NCBI RefSeq assembly: GCF_016427535.1
Contig: NZ_JAELXV010000006.1
Span: 1 to 64,000, forward strand
Origin: Hymenobacter sp. BT559
GTDB taxonomy: Bacteria > Bacteroidota > Bacteroidia > Cytophagales > Hymenobacteraceae
Reading direction: 5' to 3'
DNA length: 64,000 nt
Part shown: piece by piece, positions 1-9,521 of the stretch
Layout of the letters: each line of letters starts with the position of its first letter
How positions within the stretch are numbered: position 1 is the stretch's first letter
Notes under the pieces: generated by a model
Told to the model about the DNA's origin: nothing
The model's database searches: none
Seen by the model: only the letters and a program-made list of their open reading frames with translations
Program-made: the position numbers and the translations under genes

Positions 1-1
1 C

Positions 2-73
2 GGTCCGTTCGTCTAGGGGTTAGGACAGTAGATTTTCATTCTACCAACAGGGGTTCGATTCCCCTACGGACTA
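2..73 (+). tRNA. tRNA-Glu (anticodon TTC)
   Basis: The sequence folds as a full cloverleaf. The acceptor arm GGTCCGT pairs with ACGGACT, the D-loop carries TAGGGGTTAGGA, and the anticodon stem GTAGA/TCTAC closes a seven-base loop TTTTCAT that places TTC at the anticodon. The T arm is AGGGG-TTCGATT-CCCCT. CCA is not encoded (CTA follows), so it must be added after transcription. It decodes GAA/GAG. The window opens one base upstream, so its promoter lies outside. Confidence 0.95.
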
Positions 74-166
74 CTAAAGAAGCTAAAAGCTAAGGCCTTA
101 GCTTCCAGAAACACAAATCCATCCGGAGCAGTCTGGGTGGCTTTGTTTCGTTTAAGCCAACTAGCC

Positions 167-212
167 AAAGCCACCTCGACTGCGAATACCCTCGCAGCCA
201 AGGTGGCTTTTT
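167..212 (+). terminator. Intrinsic terminator downstream of tRNA-Glu
   Basis: Arms AAAGCCACCT (167-176) and AGGTGGCTTT (201-210) pair perfectly, an inner CTGCGA/TCGCAG stem extends the hairpin, and the right arm runs into five T residues. It is the first strong hairpin after the tRNA and probably ends its transcript. Confidence 0.6.
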
Positions 213-768
213 GCTGTAGCCGCATTATGCATGCGAGCTTCGCGGTAGGCAATACATATGCTGCACACCGGCCCTAGGTACCATTTTCTAGCTCGCAGGT
301 AGGATAAGCGCGCTGCACTGCGGCATCTCTTATCAAGCATGCTAAGGCCCAGCTAGCATACCGGCCCTTGCATCGGGTAGCTACCGCAAACCGGCAGCGA
401 GACCTTCGCCTCAAGCGCAGTACCGTGTTGCGGTGCCTATCGCAGCGATTGCACTAGCTGCTACCCTTTGAACAAACACCCGGTTTTCTAGCTGCCTCAG
501 CTACAGCGCTGCATTGCGCTACCTCACCCTTGAAATTTCCTTCTTTTCGACTGGATGCCTCTTGAATATTTGATAATCACAAGCTAAGTTTATAAATACT
601 ATCACTAGCATATAAATTTTAAATAAAGCCTACAAATTAATTAACTAATTGAATTAAAACACTTTACTTGCTAACTATTCAGCAAATAAGCAACGACTAG
701 GTTAAAATAATTTATTAAATAAATACAATAAAAATCATAGTCCCTTTATCGCTCAATTTTTATTTTGA
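213..768. other. Gene-free stretch upstream of the first T9SS gene
   Basis: No coding region is supportable here. The first ~330 bases are GC-balanced and rich in CTAG words; roughly 555-768 is strongly AT-rich with runs of A and T, typical of a Bacteroidota promoter region, and presumably holds the promoter of the gene at 769. I could not find a clean TAnnTTTG box. Confidence 0.4.
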
Positions 769-3741
769 ATGAAAAATTCATTATCCTTTTCCACCCTGTT
801 ACTGCCAGCGCTACTGATTATAGCACCCATTACCAGCGTACGGGCGCAAGCCAGTGCTACAGCATTGTATGTGAACGATGGGAGCACGAGTGGCGACATA
901 TTTACTAGCGCGGCGGGCAGCGACACCACCGGCGATGGCTCCGCAGTGTCCCCGTTTGCTACAGTAGCGCGGGCCCTAGCTCAAGCGGGCTCAGCCACCC
1001 AAACCATTTTTATTGATGCGGGCCGGTATTCGGAGCGAATAGTGCTCGACAAGGCAGTGAGCCTGCGAGGAGCCGGCACGGCCAACGCTCGGCCGGCCAG
1101 CGCCACCATCTTTGATGGGGGGTTGCTGCCGGCAGCTACGCAAACCCAGGAAGCTGGCTTGCGGCTAACCGTGAGCGGTGGCACCAGTGGCCAGCCATTG
1201 ACCATTGCTGGCATCACGTTTCAGGCGTACGATTTTGGCATTCAGTCGGAAGGCAGTGGACCACAGGCTTATCTGCTGCTTGAAGATGTAGAGACGACTC
1301 ACAACCGCCGCCAAGGTATCTTTTGGAATAGCATAGGCGGCGTGCAGCACCTGACTCTGCGGCGCGTGCGCGCTACCTACACCGCCGAGGCTGGCAACCC
1401 CGTGACTAGCGGCGCCGGGCGGGGCTTCTTCCTGGTTAATGGTCACAAAGCCGACATCGTGGTCGAGGACGGGGTGTTTGCATTTAATCGGCGCAGCGGG
1501 GTAGATATCAACGATGGCAGCGTGAGCAACCTGGTGGTTCGCAACTGCCAGTTTGAGCAAAACCAGGAGCCGGCGCTGGCGGTGCTCGGGGCCGGAGGCG
1601 CCCGGGCGGCCGATGGCAGCTTCACAAGCATCGCGGCGCTTATAGAGGGCAACACGATTCGCACGAGCAGCGCCAATGGCTTGGAGCTGAAATCGTGCAC
1701 CGGCACCGGGGCTGGCAGCGGCCCCGGCACCTTCGTGGTGCGCGCCAATAATATTGCGCGCGCAGTAGGCGCCCCAACCAGCTTGAGCACCGACAATGCG
1801 GGCATACTCTTCGTGGACCGCGACCGCAATGTGATTGCCGCGGGCGGTGGCGTCACGGGCGACTTAATCACGGGCGGCGCTTATGTGGTGAATAACACCA
1901 TCAGCGGCTACCTAGGTGATGCCACTGGCTCGGCCAGCAATAATGGCGGCTTTGGCCTGGTGCTGGAAGGCGCGCGCAACAAGGTGTTTGGCAACGTTAT
2001 AACTCAGTGCCAACAGGCTATTCAGGTGCAAGACCGCCCCACAAATAGCACGGGCGCTACGCCGTTCTTTGACATCAGCCGCAACGGTCTGCTTGTATCG
2101 AGCGGCGATAGCATTCGCGGCAACTACCTAGGCGACTGCACTATTGCCATCCGGGCGGTTAACCTGACCAATCCTGTGGATGCGTCGTTGAACTGGCTGG
2201 GCACTACCGATGCCACGTTCGTGCGCGGCACGGCGGGCGCTAGTGGCCGCATTGTCACGCTTGGCGGCCCGGCCGCTGGGTTTGCCGAGCAGTCAGCCCT
2301 GGCTCCGACTGGGCTCATTGACTACTCGCCGTTTCTGCACCACGATACGGATGCTTCGGCAGCCAGTGGCTTTCAGCCCCAGCTCGACTACCTGACTGTA
2401 GACCATGACAGCCCCCATTTGGGGGCTACGACGCCGCTGGCGGAGGGCCTGGACCTAGTTACTGAGAACGGCACGTTGCGCCTGGTGGCTGGTGCTTACG
2501 ACGAAGAGCTTAGTATCACGAAAAACCTAACGCTGCAAACTACCGGCGCTACCACCCTCCGCGACCTTACACTGGCCGGGGCGGGCAAGGCCCTGACGCT
2601 TGGAGCGCCGCTTACCCTCACGGGTTCGCTCACGCTGAATGCTGGCCTGGTGCGCACTACGGCGGCTACTCTACTCACGCTAGCCGACCAAGCCACTGCT
2701 ACCGCTGGCAGTGCAACTTCTTATGTAGATGGCCCATTGCGCAAAGTGGGGCAGCAGGCCTTCGTGTTCCCGCTGGGTAAAAATGGACAGTGGGCTCGCC
2801 TAGGTATCTCGGCCCCGGCCAGTGCCGCCGCAGCCTTCACGGCCGAATACGTAGCCGCTCCTTACGCCACCCGCACCGCCACCGCGCCGCTGAGCGAGGT
2901 AAGCCAGGTAGAGCACTGGACCCTGGATGGGGCCGGCACCACCGATGCGGTGCAAGTGCGCTTGTTCTGGGAAGATGCTTTCCGCAGCGGCCTCGACGAT
3001 TTTTCGTCCGACATCCAGGTTGCTACGTTCACGGGCGCTGCTTGGGAAACGGCCGGCAATGGCGGGCTAACGGGCAACCTAGGCGCGGGCTCGGTGATTT
3101 CGGGCCAGCCTGTGGGCACATTTGCCGCCTTCACGCTGGGCTCGCTATCGGCTGCTATCAACCCCCTCTCGACGCAGCTGCTGACTTTCCGCGCCGACCA
3201 ATCGCAGCCACAGGCAGTTAGCCTGCGCTGGACCCTGGCCGATGAAACAAACACGTATGGCTACGCGGTAGAGCGCTCGGCCGATGCCTCGACCTGGCAG
3301 CAAGTAGGTTTCGTGGCTAGCCAGGGCCTGACCTCGCAGGCACGCACCTACACCTACCAAGACCAGACCGTTCAGGGCCTGACGCAAGCATTTTACCGCC
3401 TGCGCCAGACCACGGCTACGGCCGCTCGCTACTCGGCGGTGGCTGCGGTTACGCTGACCGGCAGCCCACTGGCTACTACGGCTGCTACGCCGCGCACCAT
3501 GGCGGTATTCCCCAACCCGGCCAGCGGCCAGGTTACCCTGAAGCTCCCAACGGCCACTACTGAGGCTACCCAAGTAGTATTTACCGACCTGAGCGGGCGC
3601 ACCGTGCTGACGTACCCGCTGCGCGGGGGTGCTACCGAAACTACTCTGGCTCTCCCCACTACCCTGCAAGCAGGCATCTACCTGGTGCAGGTGCAGGGCA
3701 CCAGCTTTGGGGGCAAGCCCCAGCGACTGGTGGTTCAGTAG
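769..3741 (+). CDS. Secreted parallel beta-helix protein with T9SS C-terminal sorting domain
   Basis: The 990-residue product has a signal peptide (about 1-27, ending VRAQA). A long right-handed beta-helix region of the DUF1565/PbH1 kind (about 32-520) follows, with repeated short strands and NNTI/GNTI turns of the type seen in polysaccharide lyases and adhesins. The last ~75 residues form a type A Por-secretion sorting domain: a PNPASGQ motif, FTDLSGR, and a GIYLVQV strand near the end. It is therefore exported by Sec and then carried across the outer membrane by T9SS, where the tail is cut. The substrate is unknown; beta-helix proteins next to a glycosidase and a SusCD pair often act on carbohydrate. 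It converges on the GH97 gene across a shared terminator. Confidence 0.85.
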   Translation: MKNSLSFSTLLLPALLIIAPITSVRAQASATALYVNDGSTSGDIFTSAAGSDTTGDGSAVSPFATVARALAQAGSATQTIFIDAGRYSERIVLDKAVSLRGAGTANARPASATIFDGGLLPAATQTQEAGLRLTVSGGTSGQPLTIAGITFQAYDFGIQSEGSGPQAYLLLEDVETTHNRRQGIFWNSIGGVQHLTLRRVRATYTAEAGNPVTSGAGRGFFLVNGHKADIVVEDGVFAFNRRSGVDINDGSVSNLVVRNCQFEQNQEPALAVLGAGGARAADGSFTSIAALIEGNTIRTSSANGLELKSCTGTGAGSGPGTFVVRANNIARAVGAPTSLSTDNAGILFVDRDRNVIAAGGGVTGDLITGGAYVVNNTISGYLGDATGSASNNGGFGLVLEGARNKVFGNVITQCQQAIQVQDRPTNSTGATPFFDISRNGLLVSSGDSIRGNYLGDCTIAIRAVNLTNPVDASLNWLGTTDATFVRGTAGASGRIVTLGGPAAGFAEQSALAPTGLIDYSPFLHHDTDASAASGFQPQLDYLTVDHDSPHLGATTPLAEGLDLVTENGTLRLVAGAYDEELSITKNLTLQTTGATTLRDLTLAGAGKALTLGAPLTLTGSLTLNAGLVRTTAATLLTLADQATATAGSATSYVDGPLRKVGQQAFVFPLGKNGQWARLGISAPASAAAAFTAEYVAAPYATRTATAPLSEVSQVEHWTLDGAGTTDAVQVRLFWEDAFRSGLDDFSSDIQVATFTGAAWETAGNGGLTGNLGAGSVISGQPVGTFAAFTLGSLSAAINPLSTQLLTFRADQSQPQAVSLRWTLADETNTYGYAVERSADASTWQQVGFVASQGLTSQARTYTYQDQTVQGLTQAFYRLRQTTATAARYSAVAAVTLTGSPLATTAATPRTMAVFPNPASGQVTLKLPTATTEATQVVFTDLSGRTVLTYPLRGGATETTLALPTTLQAGIYLVQVQGTSFGGKPQRLVVQ

Positions 3742-3808
3742 CCGTGCTGCCGGCCTAAGTGGCTTGGCTAACGCGATAGCCACCTAGGCGCTTACGCGCA
3801 TGACATAG

Positions 3809-3891
3809 GGTCCCTAAAAACACTGCGGCGGTTGAACGCAACTCCTTAGTTCAAGGAGTTGCGTTCAACCGCCGCAGTGTTTTTAGGGACC
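3809..3891. terminator. Very long perfect hairpin, probable bidirectional terminator
   Basis: Positions 3809-3847 and 3853-3891 are exact reverse complements: a 39-bp stem with a five-base AGTTC loop. Each strand reads GTGTTTTTA near the end of its right arm, so it can stop transcription from both convergent genes (769-3741 and 3900-5768). The stem is far longer than a terminator needs. Confidence 0.75.
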
Positions 3892-3899
3892 TTAATTTA

Positions 3900-5768
3900 T
3901 TAATTCTGCTTGAGCAATATGCAAGCCCCTCCCCCAGGGGCAAGCTTTACCCGAATGACATCCGTAGCGCTCACTTGCTTGGTATCGGTGGTGTAGCTCT
4001 CGTGCTGCGTGCGGTAGTCGACCTCGGGACCATCCTGCACGAGGGACGCCGTGTAGCGCCCCTGGCCTAGGAAGGTGAGCGGAATGGTTAGCTCGCGGGC
4101 CTGCTCATTGGTGGCAGCGCCCACCAGCCAAGTTTTGTCCTGGGCCTGCCGGGCCATGACGATGTACTCGCCAATCTCGCCTTGCACCGTCTTGCTGGCA
4201 CGCCACGGCATTTTTTGCGCCGCGATAAAGCGCAGTAGCTCCGGGTGCTTTTGATAGTTTTCCGGGATGTCGGGGATGATGGTCGCGCCCGAAAACACGA
4301 TGAGCGTGCGCGCAGCCTCGCCGGCCAGGGTCGAGGGCACGGGCGAAGAATTGTCTACGCGGCCGGTCTGCGCGAGGCTGGCAGAGCCATTGTTCATGTC
4401 CAGCGGGCCCGCTACCATGTTGACGAAAACCGACGTCACGAAGGTCTTGGGCTGCACTACTTGGTGGCCGTCAGACTGGGCTTTGCAATACTCCCGGGTC
4501 ACGGCGTTGGGGAAGGTGCGCATTTGCCCGTAGGGATGCGTGGGCCCGTCGTGAAAATCGCACAGCAAGCGGTTCTGCGCGCACAGCTCCGTAATTAGGC
4601 GCGTGCGCTGGTTTTTCTCGGCGGGCGTGCCCGACATAAAGCCGTATTTGATGCCGACTGCGCCCCAGTCGTGGTAGCGCTTCAGGGTTTCGTCCAGGGC
4701 ATAGTTGCGGCCGCCTACGTCGTTGAGATAAAGCCAGATGCCCACGCCCTTGCCCTTGCCGTAGGCAATGAGCTCGTGCACTTGCGCCACCTTGCCCCCC
4801 TTCACGGGGTCCGATTCTTTGCCAAACTCGGGGCCGTACCAATCGGCATCGAGTACGAGGTAGGGCAGTTGGTTGGCCGCGGCAAAATCTACCATGCGCT
4901 TCCACGAAGGCAGCGACATGTTGTAAGTAAAGTTTTCGGTGCGGGCGCCGTTGATGCGCCAGTCCCAGAGCGCTACCCCCGGCTTGACCCAGGAAAAGTC
5001 CTGGCCCTTGGCGGGGGGTGGGCACAGCAATTCGAGCAGGTGCGAATCGACGAGGTCGCCCGGGGTTTTGCCGTACATAACCACCTTCCAAGCCGTGGTC
5101 GGCTGCGACGCGATGGTAAAAGTAGTCTCGCCCTTCGCAGCCTGCAGCTGTAGTGGCTCACCGCTGCTTAAGTCGGCTTCGTGCAGGGCCAAGTACGTCA
5201 CGCTGTCCACTTTCACAGTCATGACGGGCGAACGCTTACCCGCGCAATCAGCTAGCTTTTCGGGCCCTAGGTTATGATTTTCGCCGTTGTAATACCAAGC
5301 TGTGTAGTTACCAGCAAAGGCAAACGTAGTGCGCTCGGTAACGGCCTGGCTGACTGGATAAACGTAGCGAAAGGCGATGCCATCGTTGTAAGCCCGCGCA
5401 ATGATTTTATACGTTTTGAGGTCGAGCGTCAGCTCGTTGTACTGGTCGGGCACCACGGCCCGCTTGCCCCAAACCGGCTTCCAAAAGGTATTGACAGTCC
5501 GCCGCGAAACGGTGGGCGCCGGAAGGGCACCGGGCTGCTGCAAGCCGAGCTTTGAGTTTTGCAGCAGCACCTTCGACTGCGCACTGAATGTGTAAGTAAG
5601 CGCGCCGGCCTGGTCATAGCCGAGCTGCACACGGAGCGCCTTGTTGGGCGACACCAAGGTAGGCAAGGGCTCCGCCGCCACAGTTCGGGATGTGGCCGCT
5701 AGCTGCTTTGGCTCAGCAGCCAGCAGATGCGGTACGAGTAGCAGTGAAGTATAAAGACTGGCTTTCAT
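3900..5768 (-). CDS. Glycoside hydrolase family 97 (alpha-glucosidase/alpha-galactosidase type)
   Basis: The 622-residue secreted enzyme has a signal peptide (about 1-18). Next come the GH97 N-terminal beta-sandwich, the catalytic TIM barrel (about 265-520, with GVALWDWR, YLVLDADWYG and GIWLYLND), and a C-terminal beta domain. GH97 enzymes cleave alpha-linked glucose or galactose in the periplasm or at the surface (SusB is the type member). In the segment GIKYGFM (372-378), residue 376 is Gly where, as I recall the family, retaining members carry the Asp nucleophile; this points to the inverting, SusB-like branch. Glu426 in VTREY is a candidate catalytic residue. The gene is divergent from the symporter gene at 6024. 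Confidence 0.88.
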   Translation of the reverse strand: MKASLYTSLLLVPHLLAAEPKQLAATSRTVAAEPLPTLVSPNKALRVQLGYDQAGALTYTFSAQSKVLLQNSKLGLQQPGALPAPTVSRRTVNTFWKPVWGKRAVVPDQYNELTLDLKTYKIIARAYNDGIAFRYVYPVSQAVTERTTFAFAGNYTAWYYNGENHNLGPEKLADCAGKRSPVMTVKVDSVTYLALHEADLSSGEPLQLQAAKGETTFTIASQPTTAWKVVMYGKTPGDLVDSHLLELLCPPPAKGQDFSWVKPGVALWDWRINGARTENFTYNMSLPSWKRMVDFAAANQLPYLVLDADWYGPEFGKESDPVKGGKVAQVHELIAYGKGKGVGIWLYLNDVGGRNYALDETLKRYHDWGAVGIKYGFMSGTPAEKNQRTRLITELCAQNRLLCDFHDGPTHPYGQMRTFPNAVTREYCKAQSDGHQVVQPKTFVTSVFVNMVAGPLDMNNGSASLAQTGRVDNSSPVPSTLAGEAARTLIVFSGATIIPDIPENYQKHPELLRFIAAQKMPWRASKTVQGEIGEYIVMARQAQDKTWLVGAATNEQARELTIPLTFLGQGRYTASLVQDGPEVDYRTQHESYTTDTKQVSATDVIRVKLAPGGGACILLKQN

Positions 5769-5956
5769 AAGCGTTGCTTAGCGTCGGTGAGCAGTAAAAA
5801 TCCGCTCGCCCTAGGACAGGCGCCCCGAGCAAAGTAACGCAGTAGCGCATTCCTCGCCGCCTCGCAAGCAAGTGAATGCATCCTTACCCACCCAGCCAGG
5901 ATAACATGATACAATAGAAGGAGAACATGATACACGGACGGCGCTGGGCACCGCAA

Positions 5957-5964
5957 TAGTTTTG
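5957..5964 (+). promoter_or_regulatory. Candidate -7 box (TAGTTTTG) for the symporter-aldolase operon
   Basis: TAGTTTTG matches the Bacteroidota -7 consensus TAnnTTTG, 60 bases before the start at 6024. No clear TTG at -33 is visible, so support rests on the -7 box and its position. Confidence 0.4.
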
Positions 5965-6023
5965 CGAGTGAAATAGGTCAGGCTTTAAAACGCTGCACAA
6001 GCCATATTTCAACCGCTATTTGG

Positions 6024-7619
6024 ATGAATAATTTACGCGTTCCCGATTTAGTAATCATTGGCTTGTATCTCCTAGCCATGATTGGCGTTGGCATTTATTT
6101 CTCGCGCAAGAATGACAACGCCGAGCAATACTCCCGCGCATCCGGCCTGATTCCTGGCTGGGCCATTGGCTTATCCATCTACGCCACTTTTTTAAGTAGC
6201 AACACTTTCCTAGGTGTGCCGGGCAAAGCGTTTGGCAGTAATTGGAATGCGTTTGTATTCAGCATTTCCATGCCCTTCGCGGCTTGGATTGCTAACAAGT
6301 ACTTCGTCCCTTTTTACCGCAGCACCGGCGAAATATCGGCGTACACGCACCTAGAACACCGCTTTGGGCCTTGGGCGCGCACGTATGCGGTGGCCTGCTT
6401 TCTGCTGACGCAATTAGCCCGTATCGGCTCCATTTTCTACGGCATTGCCCTCACGCTGCAAGCGCTGACCGGCTTCTCGATGGATATCATCATGCTCATC
6501 ACAGGCATTTGCATTATCATTTACACCGTGCTAGGTGGTATGGAAGCCGTTATCTGGACGGAAGTAGCGCAGGGTATTATTAAGACCATCGGGGCGCTGC
6601 TTATCATCGGCTTGATTATTTATGATATGCCGGGTGGCGCAGCCGAGATTGTAAAAATTGGCCAGGCAAACGATAAATTCAGCCTAGGTGGCTTCGCCTT
6701 AAATTTCACTCAATCTACCTTTTGGGTGGTCTTTCTATACGGCTTTTTCATTAATCTCAGCAATTTCGGAGTTGACCAAAACTATGTGCAGCGGTATCAC
6801 ACGGCTGCCTCATTAAAGCAGGCGGCGGCTTCGCTCTGGCTGTGCGTGTGGCTGTACCTACCGGCCTCCTTGCTATTTTTCATTATTGGCTCCAGCTTAT
6901 TTGCCTATTACCAAGTACATCCCGAGTTTATTCAGGCAGTGAAGCTGCAAGTGGCCGCGGCTAGCCTACCCCCTACTGCCTCCGCGACCCAGATTGCTAG
7001 CGCGGCCACGCGCTTATTGCCCGCCGACTATGGCGATAAGGTGATGCCGCAATTCATAGTTACCAAGATTCCAGTGGGTTTTGTGGGACTTATCGTATCC
7101 GCTATTCTGTCGGCGGCCATGAGCACCATTAGCTCCGGCATGAATGCCTCGGCTACTGTCTTCACCGTCGATATCTACCAGCGCTACTTCAAACCCGGCA
7201 TGACGAGCCGCCAAACCCTGCGGCTCCTACACCTCGCCACCGTGTGCTTCGGTTTGCTTGGCATGGGCACCGGCATTGCCATGATTGGCGTCAAAAGCGT
7301 GCTGGATACCTGGTGGGAGCTCTCCGGCATCTTTGCCGCGGGCATGCTAGGCTTGTTTCTGCTCGGCGTCATCAGCCGCCAAACTCGGAGCCACGAAGCC
7401 CTGACGGCTACTACTATCGGTATTTTAGTCATCGTCTGGATGACCTTCTCCGGCCGCTTGCCCGCCGAGTATGCCGGCTTGCAGAGCACCTTGCACAAAA
7501 GCATGATTATCGTGGTGGGCACACTCACCATCTTCCTAACTGGGCTTCTGCTCACTAAGCTCCGTAAAGGCACGGCCGCGTACAGCCCGGCAACTCCCGC
7601 CAAGCAGCCGGCGCACTAG
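6024..7619 (+). CDS. Sodium:solute symporter (SSS family)
   Basis: The 531-residue polytopic inner-membrane protein has about 13 hydrophobic segments and SSS-family features: an N-terminal membrane segment followed by NAEQYSRASG, the GLSIYATFLSSNTFLG stretch, and a conserved GGMEAVIWTE segment. The family couples sugar or acid uptake to sodium; some members import sialic acid. The stop at 7619 is 44 bases before the aldolase gene on the same strand, so the two are probably co-transcribed and the aldolase probably acts on the imported substrate. Which sugar is carried cannot be read from the sequence. Confidence 0.9.
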   Translation: MNNLRVPDLVIIGLYLLAMIGVGIYFSRKNDNAEQYSRASGLIPGWAIGLSIYATFLSSNTFLGVPGKAFGSNWNAFVFSISMPFAAWIANKYFVPFYRSTGEISAYTHLEHRFGPWARTYAVACFLLTQLARIGSIFYGIALTLQALTGFSMDIIMLITGICIIIYTVLGGMEAVIWTEVAQGIIKTIGALLIIGLIIYDMPGGAAEIVKIGQANDKFSLGGFALNFTQSTFWVVFLYGFFINLSNFGVDQNYVQRYHTAASLKQAAASLWLCVWLYLPASLLFFIIGSSLFAYYQVHPEFIQAVKLQVAAASLPPTASATQIASAATRLLPADYGDKVMPQFIVTKIPVGFVGLIVSAILSAAMSTISSGMNASATVFTVDIYQRYFKPGMTSRQTLRLLHLATVCFGLLGMGTGIAMIGVKSVLDTWWELSGIFAAGMLGLFLLGVISRQTRSHEALTATTIGILVIVWMTFSGRLPAEYAGLQSTLHKSMIIVVGTLTIFLTGLLLTKLRKGTAAYSPATPAKQPAH

Positions 7620-7663
7620 CCGGGCGGCCTTCCCCTACTCCACTATTTCTGCCTCATTTACCA

Positions 7664-8590
7664 ATGGAAAAATCACGAAAGGGATTTGTCCCGGTCATGC
7701 TCATGCCCTTCCAAAACGATGGCCAAGTTGACTACCAGGCGCTTACTAAGCTGACGGAGTTATACTTAGCCGCAGGGGCCTCTGGCTTGTTTGCTAATTG
7801 CCTCTCCAGCGAGATGTTTGAGCTGACTCCCGCCGAAATGCTCAAAACCATCCGGCACGTTGTCGACCTCGTAGCTGGCGCCGTGCCTGTGGTGGCTACC
7901 GGCACCTTCGGTGGCCCCATTGGGCAGCAGGCAGATTTTGTAAAGCAAGTGCATGACGCTGGCACCGAGGCCGTTATTGCTATCACAGGTTTGTTAGCCA
8001 CTGCCACCCAGCCCGATGCCTACTTTAACGACCAAATGTTCCAACTGCTTGAGCTAACGCCCGGCATTCCGCTGGGTTTCTATGAATGCCCCGTGCCCTA
8101 CAAGCGCGTACTAGCGCCCGAGCAGCTGAAGGCGTTTGTGGAGACGGGCCGCGTCATCTACCACAAAGACACTTGCCTAGACCTAGGCCAGGTGCGGCAA
8201 AAGATTGCGGCCACCACGAGCTACAAGTTTGGTTTGTATGATGCCTACATGGGCCACGCGGTCGACTCGCTCAAAGCGGGCGCGGCGGGTTTATCCTGCA
8301 TCCAGGGCAATTTCTATCCCGAACTGATTGTGTGGCTGTGCCAGCACTACGACGATGCTTCGCGCGCCGACGAAGTAAGGGCAGTAGCGCAATTCTTTGT
8401 GCACAATATGGATGTCATGCACCATGTGTACCCCATCGTAGCTAAGTATTCGCTCAAGCAGCGCGGCATCGACATCTCAACCTTTACCCGACGCAAGGTT
8501 GGCAACTTCTCAAGCGAAACCAGAAAAAATATTGAGAAACTGGACCTTGACTACGCACAGCTGCACAAAAGCCTGGCGTATACGGGCTAG
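7664..8590 (+). CDS. Dihydrodipicolinate synthase / N-acetylneuraminate lyase family aldolase
   Basis: The 308-residue product is the usual length for this TIM-barrel family. The Schiff-base lysine is Lys168 (VIYHKDT) and the conserved tyrosine is Tyr140 (GFYECP). The carboxylate-binding loop, normally G-[ST]-T-G-E, reads CLSSE (46-50), so the pyruvate-binding site keeps Ser-Glu but has lost the glycines. The family cleaves or forms 2-keto-3-deoxy acids with pyruvate, including sialic acid. Placement beside a symporter, a sialidase-like gene and an isomerase-like gene favours sugar-acid catabolism over lysine synthesis. True NanA activity is possible but not shown. Confidence 0.85.
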   Translation: MEKSRKGFVPVMLMPFQNDGQVDYQALTKLTELYLAAGASGLFANCLSSEMFELTPAEMLKTIRHVVDLVAGAVPVVATGTFGGPIGQQADFVKQVHDAGTEAVIAITGLLATATQPDAYFNDQMFQLLELTPGIPLGFYECPVPYKRVLAPEQLKAFVETGRVIYHKDTCLDLGQVRQKIAATTSYKFGLYDAYMGHAVDSLKAGAAGLSCIQGNFYPELIVWLCQHYDDASRADEVRAVAQFFVHNMDVMHHVYPIVAKYSLKQRGIDISTFTRRKVGNFSSETRKNIEKLDLDYAQLHKSLAYTG

Positions 8591-8624
8591 CGCGTGCGGG
8601 CCCGCAAACCACCTAGCAGCTAAC

Positions 8625-9521
8625 CTAGGCCGTTGCAAATTCTTTGCAATTGTGGTTTAGGTAATTACGCTTATACTCCAGGGGCGTCATTTTCGTTATT
8701 TTTTTGAAATGACGATAAAAATTCGACACGTTGTTAAAGCCACATTCAAAGCAAAGAACCTCCGTAGGCAATTTGTCTTCGATTAGCAGACGGCAGGCGT
8801 GGCTGATACGAATTTCAATTAGAAAATCGTAGTAGGTTTTATTAGTAATAAACTTAAAATAGCGGCAAAAGGACGTTACGCTTAGGTTGCTGATAGAAGC
8901 AATTTCTTCAAGCGTAATTTCTCTCTTATAATTTGTCAGCGTATAGCTGCACACCTTGTTAATGCGTATTGTGTCCGACTCGTTGGACTGAGCAAAGGCA
9001 TGGTACTTTGTGGCAATTGGCTCACTCTCATCGGTCTCGGCCAATACTTTCAGGATGGAAAGCAGCACAATAATGCGGTTGAGGTTGGTAGCTTCAACAG
9101 CTGCGTACATTAGGGGAATCAGCTTTTCCTTTGTTTCACCACTAATTATCAGGCCGTTTTTCGCTTTCTCAAATAGCTTCGGCAGGAGATACGCCTCGGG
9201 CAAGCCGAGCAGGTAACGACCTAGGCAGTCGGGCAAAAATTGAATAACAATGGCTTCGACCGCTAATTCGGAGTTTTGCTGGAAGTATTCTTCTTTGCAA
9301 CGCCACGTGTGAGGAAGATTTTCCCCGAGCAAGACAATCTCATTCGAGGAAAAGTTACTGATATTATCACCCACCAAGCGTACGCCTTCTCCCCTAATTA
9401 CATAGTGTAATTCTAATTCGGGATGATAATGCCAAATAGTGCCAAAATTCGCGCGGCGCTCGTGTCGAACGCTGAATGAGTTTTGCGTATTAATAGGCAC
9501 TTTGTGGAAATAGGCTTTCAT
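8625..9521 (-). CDS. AraC-family transcriptional regulator
   Basis: The 298-residue protein has an N-terminal cupin-like effector domain (about 20-110, with WHYHPELELHYV) and two C-terminal helix-turn-helix motifs (about 190-290, including LEEIASISNLSVTSFCRYFK and VLCFECGFNNVSNFYRHFK). It is convergent with the symporter-aldolase pair and faces away from the isomerase gene across an 870-base gap, so it is well placed to regulate the sugar genes on both sides. The inducer is presumably the sugar or a breakdown product. Its GC content is clearly lower than that of its neighbours. Confidence 0.9.
   Translation of the reverse strand: MKAYFHKVPINTQNSFSVRHERRANFGTIWHYHPELELHYVIRGEGVRLVGDNISNFSSNEIVLLGENLPHTWRCKEEYFQQNSELAVEAIVIQFLPDCLGRYLLGLPEAYLLPKLFEKAKNGLIISGETKEKLIPLMYAAVEATNLNRIIVLLSILKVLAETDESEPIATKYHAFAQSNESDTIRINKVCSYTLTNYKREITLEEIASISNLSVTSFCRYFKFITNKTYYDFLIEIRISHACRLLIEDKLPTEVLCFECGFNNVSNFYRHFKKITKMTPLEYKRNYLNHNCKEFATA

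Noticed and set aside
64..252. 62-codon minus-strand reading frame next to the tRNA
   Set aside because: It overlaps the tRNA end and the terminator hairpin, has no family resemblance, and its codons follow the hairpin repeats rather than gene-like usage.
3145..3783. 212-codon minus-strand frame opposite the T9SS gene
   Set aside because: The plus-strand product is clearly real through its sorting domain; the antisense frame is a high-GC shadow with no motifs.
7664..8590. Assignment of the aldolase as DapA in lysine synthesis with lysA
   Set aside because: It is 50 kb from lysA, coupled to a symporter, and its carboxylate-binding loop departs from the DapA pattern.
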